A stretch of 52,822 nucleotides of DNA from an uncultured Ruminobacter sp. (lineage in GTDB: Bacteria > Pseudomonadota > Gammaproteobacteria > Enterobacterales > Succinivibrionaceae): contig CACWVT010000021.1 of NCBI GenBank assembly GCA_902764345.1, positions 1 to 52,822 on the forward strand, in the 5' to 3' direction. The position numbers and the translations under genes were made by a program. The notes beneath the pieces were generated by a model. It was not told where the DNA came from, did no database searches, and worked only from the letters and a program-made list of their open reading frames with translations. This document shows, piece by piece, positions 36,137-44,249 of the stretch (position 1 is its first letter; each line of letters starts with the position of its first letter).

Positions 36137-36765
36137 TATTAAAGATTCCCTTTAATACCATTACCAATTCATTATTCAGTGTATTAGGGAATTATAACAG
36201 TCTTTGACTAAGCCTGCATGTGATTTTACCTCAGGCATAACACCTGCGTTAAAATACGGAATGCCCGGCATCGAAGAACTGCGTGCTGAAAATATTAACT
36301 GAGGCCAATGTCTGATGACAATGAAGGACCACGGATAACGTAATATAAACACCTAAAGTGAACGTGATCAGTGCAAAGAATAATGAGGCAATCTCTTATA
36401 CCAATATGTTTATATGTATTTTATAATTTATTATATATAAAATATTTTTAGACAAATAAAAAGCGGATATAATGGTGGTGTTTATATCCGCTGGTAATTT
36501 CATAAACTCTCAATTTATATTACCAAATATCATATTATTATGAAGAGATAAACCGTTACCACTCAGTTGATAACGATTTCATAATATAATAGTAGCCCAA
36601 AATAAAAAACTTATCCACTAATATTTAAAAAAATGTGAAAAAAGTACAAAAAAAAAGCAGAATATATATTTTTATATCGTTAAATAATAAATTTTATATT
36701 GTCACACCTGTAGATATGAATAATTATTATAGTATCAAAGATTGCTTTTTATAATAACTTCATCA
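36137..36765. other. very AT-rich spacer between pheA and cheW
   Basis: No gene of useful length is seen in 630 bases. The stretch 36600-36760 is strikingly A/T-rich with several TATA-like boxes and one near-DnaA-box sequence, TTATCCACT (36611-36619). A minus-strand terminator lies at 36457-36492. Between them a TGGTAAT/ATTACCA pair (36493-36526) can fold. Confidence 0.45.
36457..36492 (-). terminator. minus-strand terminator, possibly distal to cheW
   Basis: AGCGGATATA/TATATCCGCT (36462-36471, 36483-36492) is a 10-bp stem followed on the minus strand by TTTTTATTT. It is 274 bases past the cheW stop, far for that gene, so it may end a separate short RNA. Confidence 0.7.
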
Positions 36766-37254
36766 TTAATTGAAATTGTTTATTTCCTGCCACTCATCAT
36801 CGGTAAGAAGCTTCTCCAAATCGATGAGAATCATCAGACAGTCGTTTCTGTAGCACACACCCTTAATAAACTTTGAATTCGCATCGATACCGACATTAGG
36901 AGCCGGATCTATTTCATGCTGGTAAAGATCAACCACTTCTGAAACCCTGTCAACCAGAATACCGACAACCTGCTTGTCCACCTCGATAATGATAATGCGC
37001 GTGTTATCCGTAATTTCCGCAGGACTGAGACCGAAACGCATTCTGGTATCAATAATGGTTACCACGTTACCGCGCAGATTGATGATGCCGAGCACGTAGT
37101 CCGGCGCCCCGGGAACGGGAGCAATCTCGGTATAGCGAAGAACTTCCTGAACCTGCATTACATTAACGCCGTACACTTCCTTTTCAAGCTGGAAGGTAAC
37201 CCAGCGCAAGACGTCATCAACCTTCTTTTCCTGCTTTACATCGTTCTCCATCAT
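36766..37254 (-). CDS. cheW: chemotaxis adaptor CheW
   Basis: CheW links methyl-accepting receptors to CheA in polar arrays. The 162-residue protein is a single CheW (SH3-like) domain: VTFQLEKEVYGVNVMQVQEVLRYTEIAPVPGAPDYVLGIINLRGNVVTIIDTRMRFGL, then VGILVDRVSEVVDL and the C-terminal GVCYRNDCLMILIDLEKLL. The frame opens at 37296, but ATG 37254 has AGGAG 8 bases upstream. It is the last gene of the cheY-cheA-cheB-parC-parP-cheW block, separated from parP by 184 bases that contain a terminator. It may therefore have its own promoter or receive only read-through. Confidence 0.95.
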   Translation of the reverse strand: MMENDVKQEKKVDDVLRWVTFQLEKEVYGVNVMQVQEVLRYTEIAPVPGAPDYVLGIINLRGNVVTIIDTRMRFGLSPAEITDNTRIIIIEVDKQVVGILVDRVSEVVDLYQHEIDPAPNVGIDANSKFIKGVCYRNDCLMILIDLEKLLTDDEWQEINNFN

Positions 37255-37357
37255 AGGTCGTTCTCCTGTAAAATCCATATGATTTAAAAATAACACAAAG
37301 AAATGGTTTAACCTTGTTATTTTTTCAAATGAAATCTAAGTCTATGACTGATTCAAC

Positions 37358-37401
37358 AAAAAAGGAATCGGAAACGGAATGTAACCACCTGTCACGATTC
37401 C
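37358..37401 (-). terminator. terminator between parP and cheW
   Basis: GGAATCG/CGATTCC (37364-37370, 37395-37401) is followed on the minus strand by six T (37358-37363). It lies 38 bases after the parP stop and would reduce read-through into cheW. Confidence 0.65.
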
Positions 37402-37438
37402 CTGACTGACTTCTGCACTGTTACCACGCTCTCAGAGC

Positions 37439-38449
37439 TCAGCGTCTGCTTAATGTCTTTGGAGGCTGATTCAAATATATGTCCAGTCCGGAATCCAGCA
37501 TTTTCTCCAGCTCGGTGATATGAAGCAGTGCACACATGTCTTTTTTCAGAATTCCTGCAAGCCACGGACGATCCCCGTGAAATACTCTCCACTTGACGTC
37601 CTCTCTTTTTATGGTTTTTGTACCCAGCAGTTCATCGCACTGCAGACACCATTTTTTATCCTTGCAGAGAATCACGAACTTGTATTCGTGATCAATGATT
37701 TTTTTCCCGGGAAGCATCCACTTTGCCGTATCAACAACGGAAACCTTCTGCTTCTGGATGCAGGTAAGCCCTGCATACCAGTCAGGCTTTCCGAAAAGCT
37801 TATTGATTACTGCCGGTCTGAATATGCCGCCAAGCGTGAAGAGAGGTGCAGCCAGTACAACCCCGGCCACCTTAAAAAGCAGGGCCGTGAACTCACTGTC
37901 TGTTTCAATATTACACCAGCGTTCGGCATTCTCTGTTTTCTCATGAGTGTTTTCACGGATTTCTTCATGAACTTCAGCCGCCTTTTCCGTAACTTCAAGT
38001 TCAGCCTTAAGGGATTCTGTCCGGACGGACTGTTCAGCCAGTACCCGGTCTGCTGTTTTAACTGCCGTCTCGGTTTTTTCCGCAACTGCGGTCTGAGGTT
38101 CTTCAGCAATGGCAGCAGGTGCTGTTTTCAGAGAAAATTCCTGAAGATCCTGCTTTTCAGCCGTTACGACGGTCACAGCCTGAACGGAATCAGGCTTTTC
38201 GTCAGGTACCGTAACATCCTCTGCCACGGTTTCCGTAAGAGTAGCAGTGTCAGGAGCGGAACTCTGCTCGGCCGTAATGCTCTCCAGCATGCGCGACAGA
38301 TTCTCGCTGCTGAAGGATTTTTCCAGGACCTCCTTCTGCGACAGCTCTGCCTTCTTTTCCTGCTTTTGAGGCAATACGGGAGAAGCCGGATCCGTTAACA
38401 GTGAATTGAAGTAATTCACCATTGCTTCATGCTGATCTAAACGGCTCAT
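37439..38449 (-). CDS. parP: ParP-like CheW-domain array localisation protein
   Basis: In Vibrio, ParP couples the CheA arrays to the polar ParC protein, keeping arrays at the pole and sharing them at division. The 336 residues have a long, low-complexity, E/A/T/V-rich N-terminal region (about 1-185), then a CheW-like C-terminal domain, the part that would act as the array-integration domain (LFKVAGVVLAAPLFTLGGIF through LAGILKKDMCALLHITELEKML). Identification rests on this architecture plus its position: its ATG overlaps the parC stop by four bases (ATGA), as in vibrios, and cheW follows. The N-terminal linker is not conserved enough to identify by eye. Confidence 0.85.
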   Translation of the reverse strand: MSRLDQHEAMVNYFNSLLTDPASPVLPQKQEKKAELSQKEVLEKSFSSENLSRMLESITAEQSSAPDTATLTETVAEDVTVPDEKPDSVQAVTVVTAEKQDLQEFSLKTAPAAIAEEPQTAVAEKTETAVKTADRVLAEQSVRTESLKAELEVTEKAAEVHEEIRENTHEKTENAERWCNIETDSEFTALLFKVAGVVLAAPLFTLGGIFRPAVINKLFGKPDWYAGLTCIQKQKVSVVDTAKWMLPGKKIIDHEYKFVILCKDKKWCLQCDELLGTKTIKREDVKWRVFHGDRPWLAGILKKDMCALLHITELEKMLDSGLDIYLNQPPKTLSRR

Positions 38450-39222
38450 AGACTTTTACCATCCCGGTTCAGCAGGTCGGCTGTCAGCATTCGGTATGCC
38501 TCCACCCCGCGTGCGTGAGGATAAAGCATTGACGCAGGACGGTGTCTCTCACTGGCATCCCTAAAACGGGTGTCTATAGGAATCACTCCGCTCCATACAT
38601 TCGCTCCGTAACTCTGTCTGATTGATTCAAGACTCTGGTTTGAAGCCTTGGTTCTTCTGTCATACATCGTCGGAACTATCATGTAATTCATTTCTTCTGC
38701 TTTTGTTCCCTTCAGTATTTCGAAGGTCTTCATCATTCTTTCCAATCCTTTAAGGGCCAGAAATTCAGTCTGGGTCGGCACGATAATCATTGAACTTGCA
38801 GCCAGTGCGTTAACCATCATAACTCCAAGAACGGGAGGACAGTCTATAATGGCCACGTCAAAATCACCGCTCAGCAACTGCAGTGATTTTTTCAGAATAA
38901 GCCCCACCCCGTCCCTGTTAAGAGTTTTATCTAAGGTCGCCAGAGCAATGGAGCCGCCGATAATGCTGATATTATCCTCACCGGTACTGATTACCGAAGC
39001 CTTAACGGTATCATAAGAATAATCATTATTGGTAAATAAATCCAGCATTGTATGATCCAGCTCATCGGAATCATAACCGAAGCATGCCGTTAATGAAGCG
39101 TGAGGGTCAGTATCCAGAAGCAGAACCCTTTTTCCTTCTGCCGCCAGAATTCCGGCCATGGTTACCGCCGAAGTGGTCTTGCCGACGCCACCTTTCTGAT
39201 TTGCTACTGTCCAAACAATCAT
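38446..39222 (-). CDS. parC: ParC-like ParA-family ATPase for polar chemotaxis arrays
   Basis: A ParA/MinD-type ATPase, here most likely the ParC that brings chemosensory arrays to the cell pole. The deviant Walker A NQKGGVGKTTSAV (about 8-20), the Walker A' LLLDTDPHASLTACFG and Walker B VAIIDCPP are all present in 258 residues. Adjacent genes distinguish it from the chromosome-segregation ParA/Soj: there is no parB, and cheB lies 55 bases upstream with parP overlapping downstream. Translational coupling to parP through ATGA is likely. Confidence 0.9.
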   Translation of the reverse strand: MIVWTVANQKGGVGKTTSAVTMAGILAAEGKRVLLLDTDPHASLTACFGYDSDELDHTMLDLFTNNDYSYDTVKASVISTGEDNISIIGGSIALATLDKTLNRDGVGLILKKSLQLLSGDFDVAIIDCPPVLGVMMVNALAASSMIIVPTQTEFLALKGLERMMKTFEILKGTKAEEMNYMIVPTMYDRRTKASNQSLESIRQSYGANVWSGVIPIDTRFRDASERHRPASMLYPHARGVEAYRMLTADLLNRDGKSL

Positions 39223-39277
39223 ATCAATTACAAAACTCTCTGTATTTATCCTTCAGTATATTCTTCAGCAGGACTGC

Positions 39278-40903
39278 TTATCTGCCGCACACTTCTTCAA
39301 TAATGCTTCTCGGCATATCATCAAGTTCCACGACTCTGTCGGCATATCCGGCCTGAATAACGGATTTCGGCATACCGTAGATTACGCAGGAACTCTCACC
39401 CTGTACCCACACCGAAGACCCGGTTGAACGGAGAATCCCGGCACCTCTGGTACCGTCAGCCCCCATTCCCGTCATAATAATTCCCAGCACCCTGTCATTA
39501 TAGATTTTTGAAAGGCTGCCCAAGGTTATGTCAATGCACGGACGATAATACAGCTCAGCCGGACTCTTCCTGATTCTTATTACGTACTTGCCGTTAACCC
39601 TGGTAACCAGAGTCTGCATTCCTCCGGGAGCGACATAGGCACACCCCGGCTGGAGTTCCTGACCGTCATACGCTTCGGAAACCCTGATTTTCCCGGAACG
39701 ATTGAGTCTGTCGGCAAAAGCCTTGGTAAAATTCTCAGGCATGTGCTGAACAATGATAATCGGTATCGGAAAATCGGCCGGGAAATGCTCAATCATGCTG
39801 AACATGGCGGCAGGACCTCCGGTTGAAGCTCCAAATACCAGCAGTGAATACGCCTTTTTTCTGTTTTTAACGGCTGTTTCGAGCCGCACGTTTTCTTCAA
39901 TATCGAGAGACTTGTCCACAAATGGCTGATTACGCTTTACGCACATCAGAGTGCTGACTTCATCTCTTGACATTATCCCGACATCTGATTTCAAGACTCG
40001 GTCACGTAACTTTTCGTCAGACGATTTTAAGATCTCAGCCTTGCCAGGAATCATCTTCTGCGAAAACTTACCTGCATGAGCCTGCTGTCTGGTCTTTCCG
40101 TCTTCGTTGAACGAATTCTGAAAATTATGAAAATCGCTGCTGTTTTTTCTTAATTCCGTCTGTCTCTGCAGATCTCTTGCAAAGGACGTAAAGGAAACAT
40201 CCTTCCATTTCATGTCATCAGCCGCAGCTGCCTTATTATCTTTCTTGTTTACAGCCTGTTCAACATCAATCCCGGGCATGACTCCACCCTTCTTTTCGGA
40301 AGATGACTTACCGGCCGGTTTTTCCGTTTTCATGAAAAGATCGGAAGTATTTCTTGAAATCTGCTTTGAAAGACTGGAATACTCATTGGCAGGTGTCTGT
40401 CCCCTCTGAACTTTCCCTTTGGAAATATCAGATGAAGACATCTCAGGAGACCTGTTTTCCCTGACAGGAGACTCACTGTTTCCGGTTCTTATTTTGACAA
40501 TGTTTCTGGCCCTGCTCAGTGCAAGAATCTTGTTGGTAACAATCTCAATGACATCCTCACGGCGGGCTGCTAGCTCATTGAAGTTCTTCGGCAGAAAATC
40601 CAGAGCTCCGAACTCGAGAGCCTTCATGGTAATGTCGGCACCGACAGTCGTAAGTGCTGAAAACATGAGAACCGGAACCGGAGCTTTTTTCATTATGGCT
40701 TTTAAAGCTTCCAGTCCGTTGATATGAGGCATTTCAATATCCAGGGTTACCACGTCAGGATGAAGATTCTGAACCAGTTCAATGGCCTCTTTTCCGTTTG
40801 AGGCGAACCCTACCACCTCTATTCCTTTTTTTCCGTCGATGGCTTCTGATAGTCTTCTTCTGAAAAAGAAGGAGTCATCAACAATCAGTACTCTCACGTT
40901 CAT
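39278..40903 (-). CDS. cheB: chemotaxis protein-glutamate methylesterase CheB
   Basis: CheB removes methyl groups from receptors (and deamidates them) when phosphorylated by CheA, giving adaptation. The 541 residues contain an N-terminal receiver (VLIVDDSFFFRR; phospho-acceptor in VVTLDIEMPHINGLEAL), a long linker rich in S, K and Q of about 190 residues, and the catalytic domain with Ser360 in FGASTGGPAAMF, His in IIVQHMPENFT and Asp in IIMTGMGADGTRG. It is far longer than E. coli CheB (349) because of the linker. TTG 40912 opens the frame; ATG 40903 is taken although no strong ribosome-binding site is seen, so coupling to cheA translation is possible. No cheR is in the window. Confidence 0.93.
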   Translation of the reverse strand: MNVRVLIVDDSFFFRRRLSEAIDGKKGIEVVGFASNGKEAIELVQNLHPDVVTLDIEMPHINGLEALKAIMKKAPVPVLMFSALTTVGADITMKALEFGALDFLPKNFNELAARREDVIEIVTNKILALSRARNIVKIRTGNSESPVRENRSPEMSSSDISKGKVQRGQTPANEYSSLSKQISRNTSDLFMKTEKPAGKSSSEKKGGVMPGIDVEQAVNKKDNKAAAADDMKWKDVSFTSFARDLQRQTELRKNSSDFHNFQNSFNEDGKTRQQAHAGKFSQKMIPGKAEILKSSDEKLRDRVLKSDVGIMSRDEVSTLMCVKRNQPFVDKSLDIEENVRLETAVKNRKKAYSLLVFGASTGGPAAMFSMIEHFPADFPIPIIIVQHMPENFTKAFADRLNRSGKIRVSEAYDGQELQPGCAYVAPGGMQTLVTRVNGKYVIRIRKSPAELYYRPCIDITLGSLSKIYNDRVLGIIMTGMGADGTRGAGILRSTGSSVWVQGESSCVIYGMPKSVIQAGYADRVVELDDMPRSIIEEVCGR

Positions 40904-40978
40904 TATAATCAAGCATAAATCATCATTTTATGATGAATGCATCCCCTTGTTGCAATTATTGTAATTCTTATTAATCTC

Positions 40979-43495
40979 TTAAGCCAGTTTGGCCCTGTAC
41001 ATGTTATTTACGTATTTTCCTGCGTATGAACGCAGCAGTCCCGGAATATCTACAATAAGGGATATTCCGCCCTGAGACGTTATTGCCGAACCTGCTATGC
41101 CCGGAACGCCTCTCAGCAGGACATCAAGAGGTTTAATTACAACCTCTTCCTGTCCTATCAGGTCATCAACCACAAAGGCCACCATGTTATCGGCTCCGCC
41201 AAAGCTGTGAACCATTATTACCGGAGCTTCGGACGGATGGGTTATTCTGTTCTTGTCCCTTACCAGCCAGTCCTGAAGATAAAACAGCGGATAAGCCTTT
41301 TCCCTGATGACAATTGTTTTCTGACCATCCAGATTGTTTATATCATCAAGCTTCAGATAAAAAATCTCGTTGATTGAACTGAGCGGCAGTGCAAAATTCT
41401 GATTTCCAACCAGAACCATCATGGTAGGCAGAATGGCCAGGGTAAGCGGAACCTTGATTTCAATTGTCGTACCGCTGCCCTTGCGGGAATAAATGGTAAA
41501 TGAACCGTTAAGCTTGGCGATGTTGGTCTTAACGACATCCATGCCCACACCGCGTCCTGATATGTCGGACACAGCTGTCTTTGTGGAGAATCCCGGAGCA
41601 AAAATCAGATTGTATGACTCCTCTGCCGTCATGGTCTTGGCTCTTTCACGATCGAGAATTCCCTGTTTTATGGCCGTATTCTTTATGACCTCAGGATCCA
41701 TGCCGTAACCGTCATCCATAACCTTCAGAAGTACATGATCACCCTGCTGTGACGCACTGAGGGTTATTTTACCTACCCTGTTCTTTCCGGCCTTTTCGCG
41801 TACATCAGGCGGTTCAATACCGTGATCACAGGAATTTCTCACAAGATGGATCATAAGATCAGCAAGCGAATCCACGAGATTCTTGTCCAGATCCGTGTCC
41901 TCACCTTCGGTTACCAGTTCTATTTCCTTGTTCAGGTTGCGTGCAAGATCCCTCACAACTCTAGGGAAACGGCTGAACACACGCTTAATCGGCTGCATGC
42001 GTGTTTTCATTACGAGTCCCTGAATGTCCCCCGTAATAAGATTCAGGTTGGCAATGGCTTTCTGAACTTCCTCATAATGATCGACAAGATTTTCATGAGC
42101 TCCGCTGAGACTCAGCAGTCTGTTTCTGACAAGAACAAGTTCCCCCACCATGTTCATGATGTCATCCATGATTTTAACGTCAACACGTACCGTGGTATCC
42201 GCAACGGCACCTGAACCTGATGAGACATGATGTTTATCGGATGTGGCGGCCGGTGACTGGCTTACGGAATTTCCTGCGGAACCGTGAGTAACGGTGGCAG
42301 AAGCAGAAACTCCGCCGGCATTATCAGCCGTGCCTGAGGAACCGGTGGTTTTGTAATTGTTTATCCCCAGAGGCTTTGGCGCAGCTTTGATTTCCTGTTT
42401 AGGCTCGGAAGGCGTACTGGATTTTTCGGAACCGGATCCGGTAGGAGAACCTCCCTGTCCGTATAATGAATCCAGAAGGTTCTCAAAATCATCATCTGAA
42501 AAGTCTGTTCCGCTTCCTGCGGCCGGCTTTAAGGTATCCGGCATCACGGCAGCTGGCTTTGCAGGCTCAGTTTTCTTTGTCTCGGCACCTGCCTTAGCAG
42601 AAGCAGTCTTTTCCGCAGCGGAAACAGAAGTATCCTCCTCATCAAGGTTTTTCAGTTCCGGAATGGATATTGGCGTGGCTTCGGCGACGGAAAGCATTGA
42701 CTCGAAATCATCATCAACGGGATCCCTTACGGTATCTGCTTCATTCTGAGCTCCGGAATCTTCTTCAGATTTTTTGTTTTCAGAAGCCGCTCCTCCCTGA
42801 AGAGAATCAAGAAGAGCCTCAAAATCATCGTCAGAAAAAACCTGAGCACCGGCATCCGGAGCTTTAGGTAAATCATCTGACTTAACAGTGTCGCCTGGAA
42901 TCGTGCTTTCCTTCTGAACGGCTGTATCGTCTCCATCACCGACAGAATCAGCATTCAATGAATTCAGCAGATTTTCAAAATCGTCATCGGAAAAGTCGTG
43001 ATTTATGTTCGGAGACTTACCATCACTGTCACCGGAAGCCGGTTTCGGCTCAACAGACGGTTTGCTTTCTTCAATGACCGGTTTTGGTGAGGCAGGCACG
43101 GCTTCTCCGGAGGCAATGGTATGAAGTCTGTCAATTAATCCGGAATCGGGAGGTGTCGGCATATTACCTTCCTTCAGCTGGGTAAACATGCCGCAGATGC
43201 AGTCATAAGCCTGAAGCACTACATCCATCAGTTCAGGTGATATCTTACATGTATCCTTACGCAGGGCATCAAACACGCTTTCTGCCCCGTGGCATACGTT
43301 AACAAGATCAGTCAGATTCAAAAAACCTGCACCGCCCTTAACCGTATGAAAGCCTCTGAAAATGGAATTTAATAAATCTTTGTCTTCCGGAGTTTTCTCA
43401 AGATCAACAAGCTGAGTGGCTAAATTATCTATTATCTCTCCGGCTTCAACCAGAAAGTCCTCAAGTATTTCCTGGTCAACCCCGTCTAAAGCCAT
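40979..43495 (-). CDS. cheA: chemotaxis histidine kinase CheA, with repeated linker motifs
   Basis: CheA autophosphorylates on receptor signals and passes phosphate to CheY and CheB. Domains in the 838 residues: Hpt/P1 with phospho-His50 in FHTVKGGAGF; a long disordered linker (about 130-435) where P2 would be; dimerisation P3 (about 436-510); ATP-binding P4 with HLVRNSCDHGIEPP, DDGYGMD and GRGVGMDVV; CheW-like P5 to the end. The linker carries four copies of a short acidic motif: FSDDDFENLLNSL (168-180), FSDDDFEALLDSL (220-232), VDDDFESMLSV (260-270) and FSDDDFENLLDSL (332-344). In vibrios a CheA linker region binds ParP for polar localisation, so these may be docking motifs. It follows cheY by 39 bases; no cheZ lies between. 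Confidence 0.95.
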   Translation of the reverse strand: MALDGVDQEILEDFLVEAGEIIDNLATQLVDLEKTPEDKDLLNSIFRGFHTVKGGAGFLNLTDLVNVCHGAESVFDALRKDTCKISPELMDVVLQAYDCICGMFTQLKEGNMPTPPDSGLIDRLHTIASGEAVPASPKPVIEESKPSVEPKPASGDSDGKSPNINHDFSDDDFENLLNSLNADSVGDGDDTAVQKESTIPGDTVKSDDLPKAPDAGAQVFSDDDFEALLDSLQGGAASENKKSEEDSGAQNEADTVRDPVDDDFESMLSVAEATPISIPELKNLDEEDTSVSAAEKTASAKAGAETKKTEPAKPAAVMPDTLKPAAGSGTDFSDDDFENLLDSLYGQGGSPTGSGSEKSSTPSEPKQEIKAAPKPLGINNYKTTGSSGTADNAGGVSASATVTHGSAGNSVSQSPAATSDKHHVSSGSGAVADTTVRVDVKIMDDIMNMVGELVLVRNRLLSLSGAHENLVDHYEEVQKAIANLNLITGDIQGLVMKTRMQPIKRVFSRFPRVVRDLARNLNKEIELVTEGEDTDLDKNLVDSLADLMIHLVRNSCDHGIEPPDVREKAGKNRVGKITLSASQQGDHVLLKVMDDGYGMDPEVIKNTAIKQGILDRERAKTMTAEESYNLIFAPGFSTKTAVSDISGRGVGMDVVKTNIAKLNGSFTIYSRKGSGTTIEIKVPLTLAILPTMMVLVGNQNFALPLSSINEIFYLKLDDINNLDGQKTIVIREKAYPLFYLQDWLVRDKNRITHPSEAPVIMVHSFGGADNMVAFVVDDLIGQEEVVIKPLDVLLRGVPGIAGSAITSQGGISLIVDIPGLLRSYAGKYVNNMYRAKLA

Positions 43496-43534
43496 ACTTA
43501 CACCTTTACGCCGTCACAGTTTACCAATAAGAAA

Positions 43535-43921
43535 CTATTGCCCCATTCTCTCAAAAATTCTCTGCATTTTGGCCATAAGAACATCTCCGGCAAACGGCTT
43601 GACGATAAAGCCGTTCAAACCGGCCTTTGCAGCAGCAACAAGCTCTTCCTGCTCAACCTTGGCAGTTACCATCATTACCGGGATTTTGCAGAGCTTCGGA
43701 TTCTTCCTGATGGCCACCAGCAGATCAAACCCCTGCATGTTCTGCATGTACCAGTCCGTAATAACAAAATCAATGTCACCGTTCTCAAGAAGAGGAAGCG
43801 CAGTAGAACCGTCATCAGCCTCGCATATGTTTTCAAAGCCCAGTTCATTGAGAATTTTCTTTTCAATTTTTCTCGTTGTTGATGAATCATCGACAATGAG
43901 AATTTTCATTGATTTATCCAT
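43535..43921 (-). CDS. cheY: chemotaxis response regulator CheY
   Basis: CheY-P binds the flagellar switch and changes rotation. The 128 residues are a lone receiver domain with the acidic pair in ILIVDDSST, phospho-acceptor Asp56 in FVITDWYMQNMQG, the switch Thr in MMVTAKVE and Lys in FIVKPF. The segment after Asp56 reads MQNMQG where E. coli has MPNMDG. M1 at 43921 is kept; M5 at 43909 is also possible. It is the first gene of the che block. In vibrios and pseudomonads cheZ, the CheY-P phosphatase, would come next; here cheA follows directly. Confidence 0.93.
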   Translation of the reverse strand: MDKSMKILIVDDSSTTRKIEKKILNELGFENICEADDGSTALPLLENGDIDFVITDWYMQNMQGFDLLVAIRKNPKLCKIPVMMVTAKVEQEELVAAAKAGLNGFIVKPFAGDVLMAKMQRIFERMGQ

Positions 43922-44190
43922 AGCCAGCTCTCAAACCAAAAAGCACCTGAAATTATTATGACAATCCCACGGATTAATTCAGAGATCTGCACGACAAATA
44001 ACACATAGCGGTGTCATGTGTTTGGCAAAATGTGATACATGCGCATTAATGATATGCCTGAAGCAACTTCTGTCATCATATATTCCTCAGAATTGCCGTC
44101 AGACAAAACACAATATTCATTAACCGCCTTGAAAATAGACGACAGAGAAGTTTTTTAAAACAATCATCACCGAATATATAACAGCCGAAT
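43922..44190. other. spacer upstream of cheY
   Basis: This region must hold the cheY promoter. I looked for sigma-28 (TAAAGTTT/GCCGATAA) and sigma-54 (TGGCAC/TTGC) elements on the minus strand and found neither in acceptable form. No ORF is supported. Confidence 0.4.
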
Positions 44191-44229
44191 AAAAAAACCC
44201 CCGGTACCAGCTTTACGGCACCGGGGGTT
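44191..44229 (-). terminator. terminator of malM
   Basis: CCCCCGGT/ACCGGGGG (44198-44205, 44220-44227) is followed on the minus strand by seven T (44191-44197). It starts 21 bases after the malM stop. Confidence 0.9.
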
Positions 44230-44249
44230 ACACATTCTTCAGGGAAGTA

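Noticed and set aside
36137-36300. Phe-codon leader peptide and attenuator before pheA
   Set aside because: No short frame rich in Phe codons and no alternative stem pair with T-tract was found upstream of pheA.
36600-36765. Possible replication origin (AT-rich, TTATCCACT)
   Set aside because: Only one near DnaA box and no dnaA, gidA or rpmH nearby.
37520-38398. Open frame of 292 codons antisense to parP
   Set aside because: It mirrors the low-complexity E/A/T-rich codons of ParP; the putative product is unusually rich in F, C and R.
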